Source of the DNA: Euptelea pleiosperma
Lineage: Eukaryota > Streptophyta > Magnoliopsida > Ranunculales > Eupteleaceae
NCBI GenBank assembly: GCA_035048495.1
Contig: CM068542.1
Location: forward strand, 38,035,109-38,099,108
Reading direction: 5' to 3'
Length of the DNA stretch: 64,000 bases
In this document: in pieces, positions 63,181-64,000 of the stretch
Layout: the number at the start of each line of letters is the position of its first letter
Position numbering within the stretch: the stretch's first letter is position 1
Position numbers and translations under genes: made by a program
Notes under the pieces: model-generated
The model's database searches: none
What the model was told of the DNA's origin: nothing
What the model saw: only the letters and a program-made list of their open reading frames with translations

Positions 63181-64000
63181 TAGTAGGTGGCCCGTGCCCA
63201 CGGCACTCTCCGACAAAGCGTTTGCCAAAATCAGGTGTGAGTGGCTTAGATCCAACATCCATTTGGGGTGATAAAATCTCGGCCATCCTTTGTGATGTCG
63301 ATAAGAGGGGGGGATAAGTGACTTCTCTTTTTTGTTACAGATGTATAGTGGGTGGCCCGTGCCCTCAGCACTCCCCTACAAAGCATTTCCCAAAATTGGG
63401 TGTGAGTAGTTGAGACCCATAGTCCATTTGGGGGATAAGATCTTGGCCATCCTTTGTGAAGGCTATAAGAAGGGTAAGTGAGGAGACAATTTCTCTGTTA
63501 AATTAATCCAACCGTCTAATTTTATTTTATGTAAAGGTTGATTTGCGCCATTGGATATATGAAGCCGGATAAGAGTGGGAGACAACTTCCTTGTTTTGTT
63601 ATATAGACTAGTAAATGGCCCATGCCCACGGCACTCTCCGACAAAAGCGTTTGCAAAATTTGGGTGCCTTCGGTACTCAAACGGTATAACAGACTGGGGC
63701 GTTAACTTTTTTCTATTATAATGGCTGTTATAACGGATTGTAACGCACAGAGGAAAAAATAGAAAAATGAGAAAATAACAAAAAATAACGGTGTTAAAAT
63801 TCAAATTTTTAATAAATTGAGGTCAAATGAGTTGGAGTGAACGAATAAATGAGGGGGGTTGAGTAGCTGAAATCTAGCCTTCCACATTAGATGGATGGAT
63901 TTGATCTCAACCACTCTTTATCTTATGAAGTAGGATAAGATAAGAGAATACAACTAAGTTATTTTATTATGTGTGGGTGGCCCGTGCCTACGGCACTCTC
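63181..64000. repeat. Tandem-like array of GGCCCGTGCC modules, cut by window end
   Basis: Four module starts (TAGTAGGTGGCCCGTGCCCA type) at about 63,181, 63,346, 63,608 and 63,971, each followed by CGGCACTCYCC and CAAARCGTTTGCC words. Spacing varies (about 165, 262 and 363 bp). The third module is interrupted by a degraded CGTTATAACGG-type hAT MITE piece at about 63,665-63,815. The family is unknown (possibly Helitron- or RTE-like). Confidence 0.55.

Overview
The window is nuclear DNA of a flowering plant. It has GT-AG introns, two conserved plant genes in convergent orientation, and a dense load of LTR retrotransposons, L1-type LINEs and MITEs. Very large, transposon-filled introns suggest a woody or early-diverging angiosperm (magnoliid or basal eudicot). 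That placement is an inference and cannot be confirmed from this window.

Layout. Bases 1-2,100 are intergenic, with one self-complementary Mutator-type MITE. From about 2,160 to 6,870 on the + strand lies a complete gene for a MIP1 leucine-zipper/DUF547 protein: ten coding exons, 616 residues. Bases 6,870-11,570 separate the two convergent 3' ends and hold foldback and hAT-type MITEs. From 59,560 down to about 11,570 on the - strand lies one very large gene: 24 coding exons, 1,627 residues. It encodes TWD40-1, a WD40/alpha-solenoid subunit of the TPLATE (TSET) endocytic complex. Every exon junction keeps phase from ATG to stop. About 90% of its 47.5 kb coding span is intron. Bases 59,600-64,000 are upstream repeats ending in a tandem array that runs off the window.

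The introns of TWD40-1 preserve a layered insertion history. Intron 9 holds a degraded Ty1/copia element with 210-bp LTRs, which is itself split by a 423-bp AACCGG-rich element flanked by 11-bp target repeats. Intron 11 holds a complete 310-bp TRIM/SMART-like LTR element. Intron 21 holds a 600-bp TTA-flanked MITE inside a 5'-truncated LINE. Intron 7 holds a LINE carrying a piece of plastid 16S rRNA gene. Six copies of one hAT-type MITE family (five bounded by 8-bp target repeats, one with a single mismatch in that repeat in one of them) are scattered through the window, plus one degraded copy. Intron 17 is a 109-bp AT-AC intron with U12-type signals.

The two genes show no functional link in the sequence beyond their tail-to-tail arrangement. 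TWD40-1 is a housekeeping endocytosis gene. The DUF547 gene belongs to a plant family of poorly known function. No CRISPR, operon, tRNA gene or intact rRNA gene was seen.
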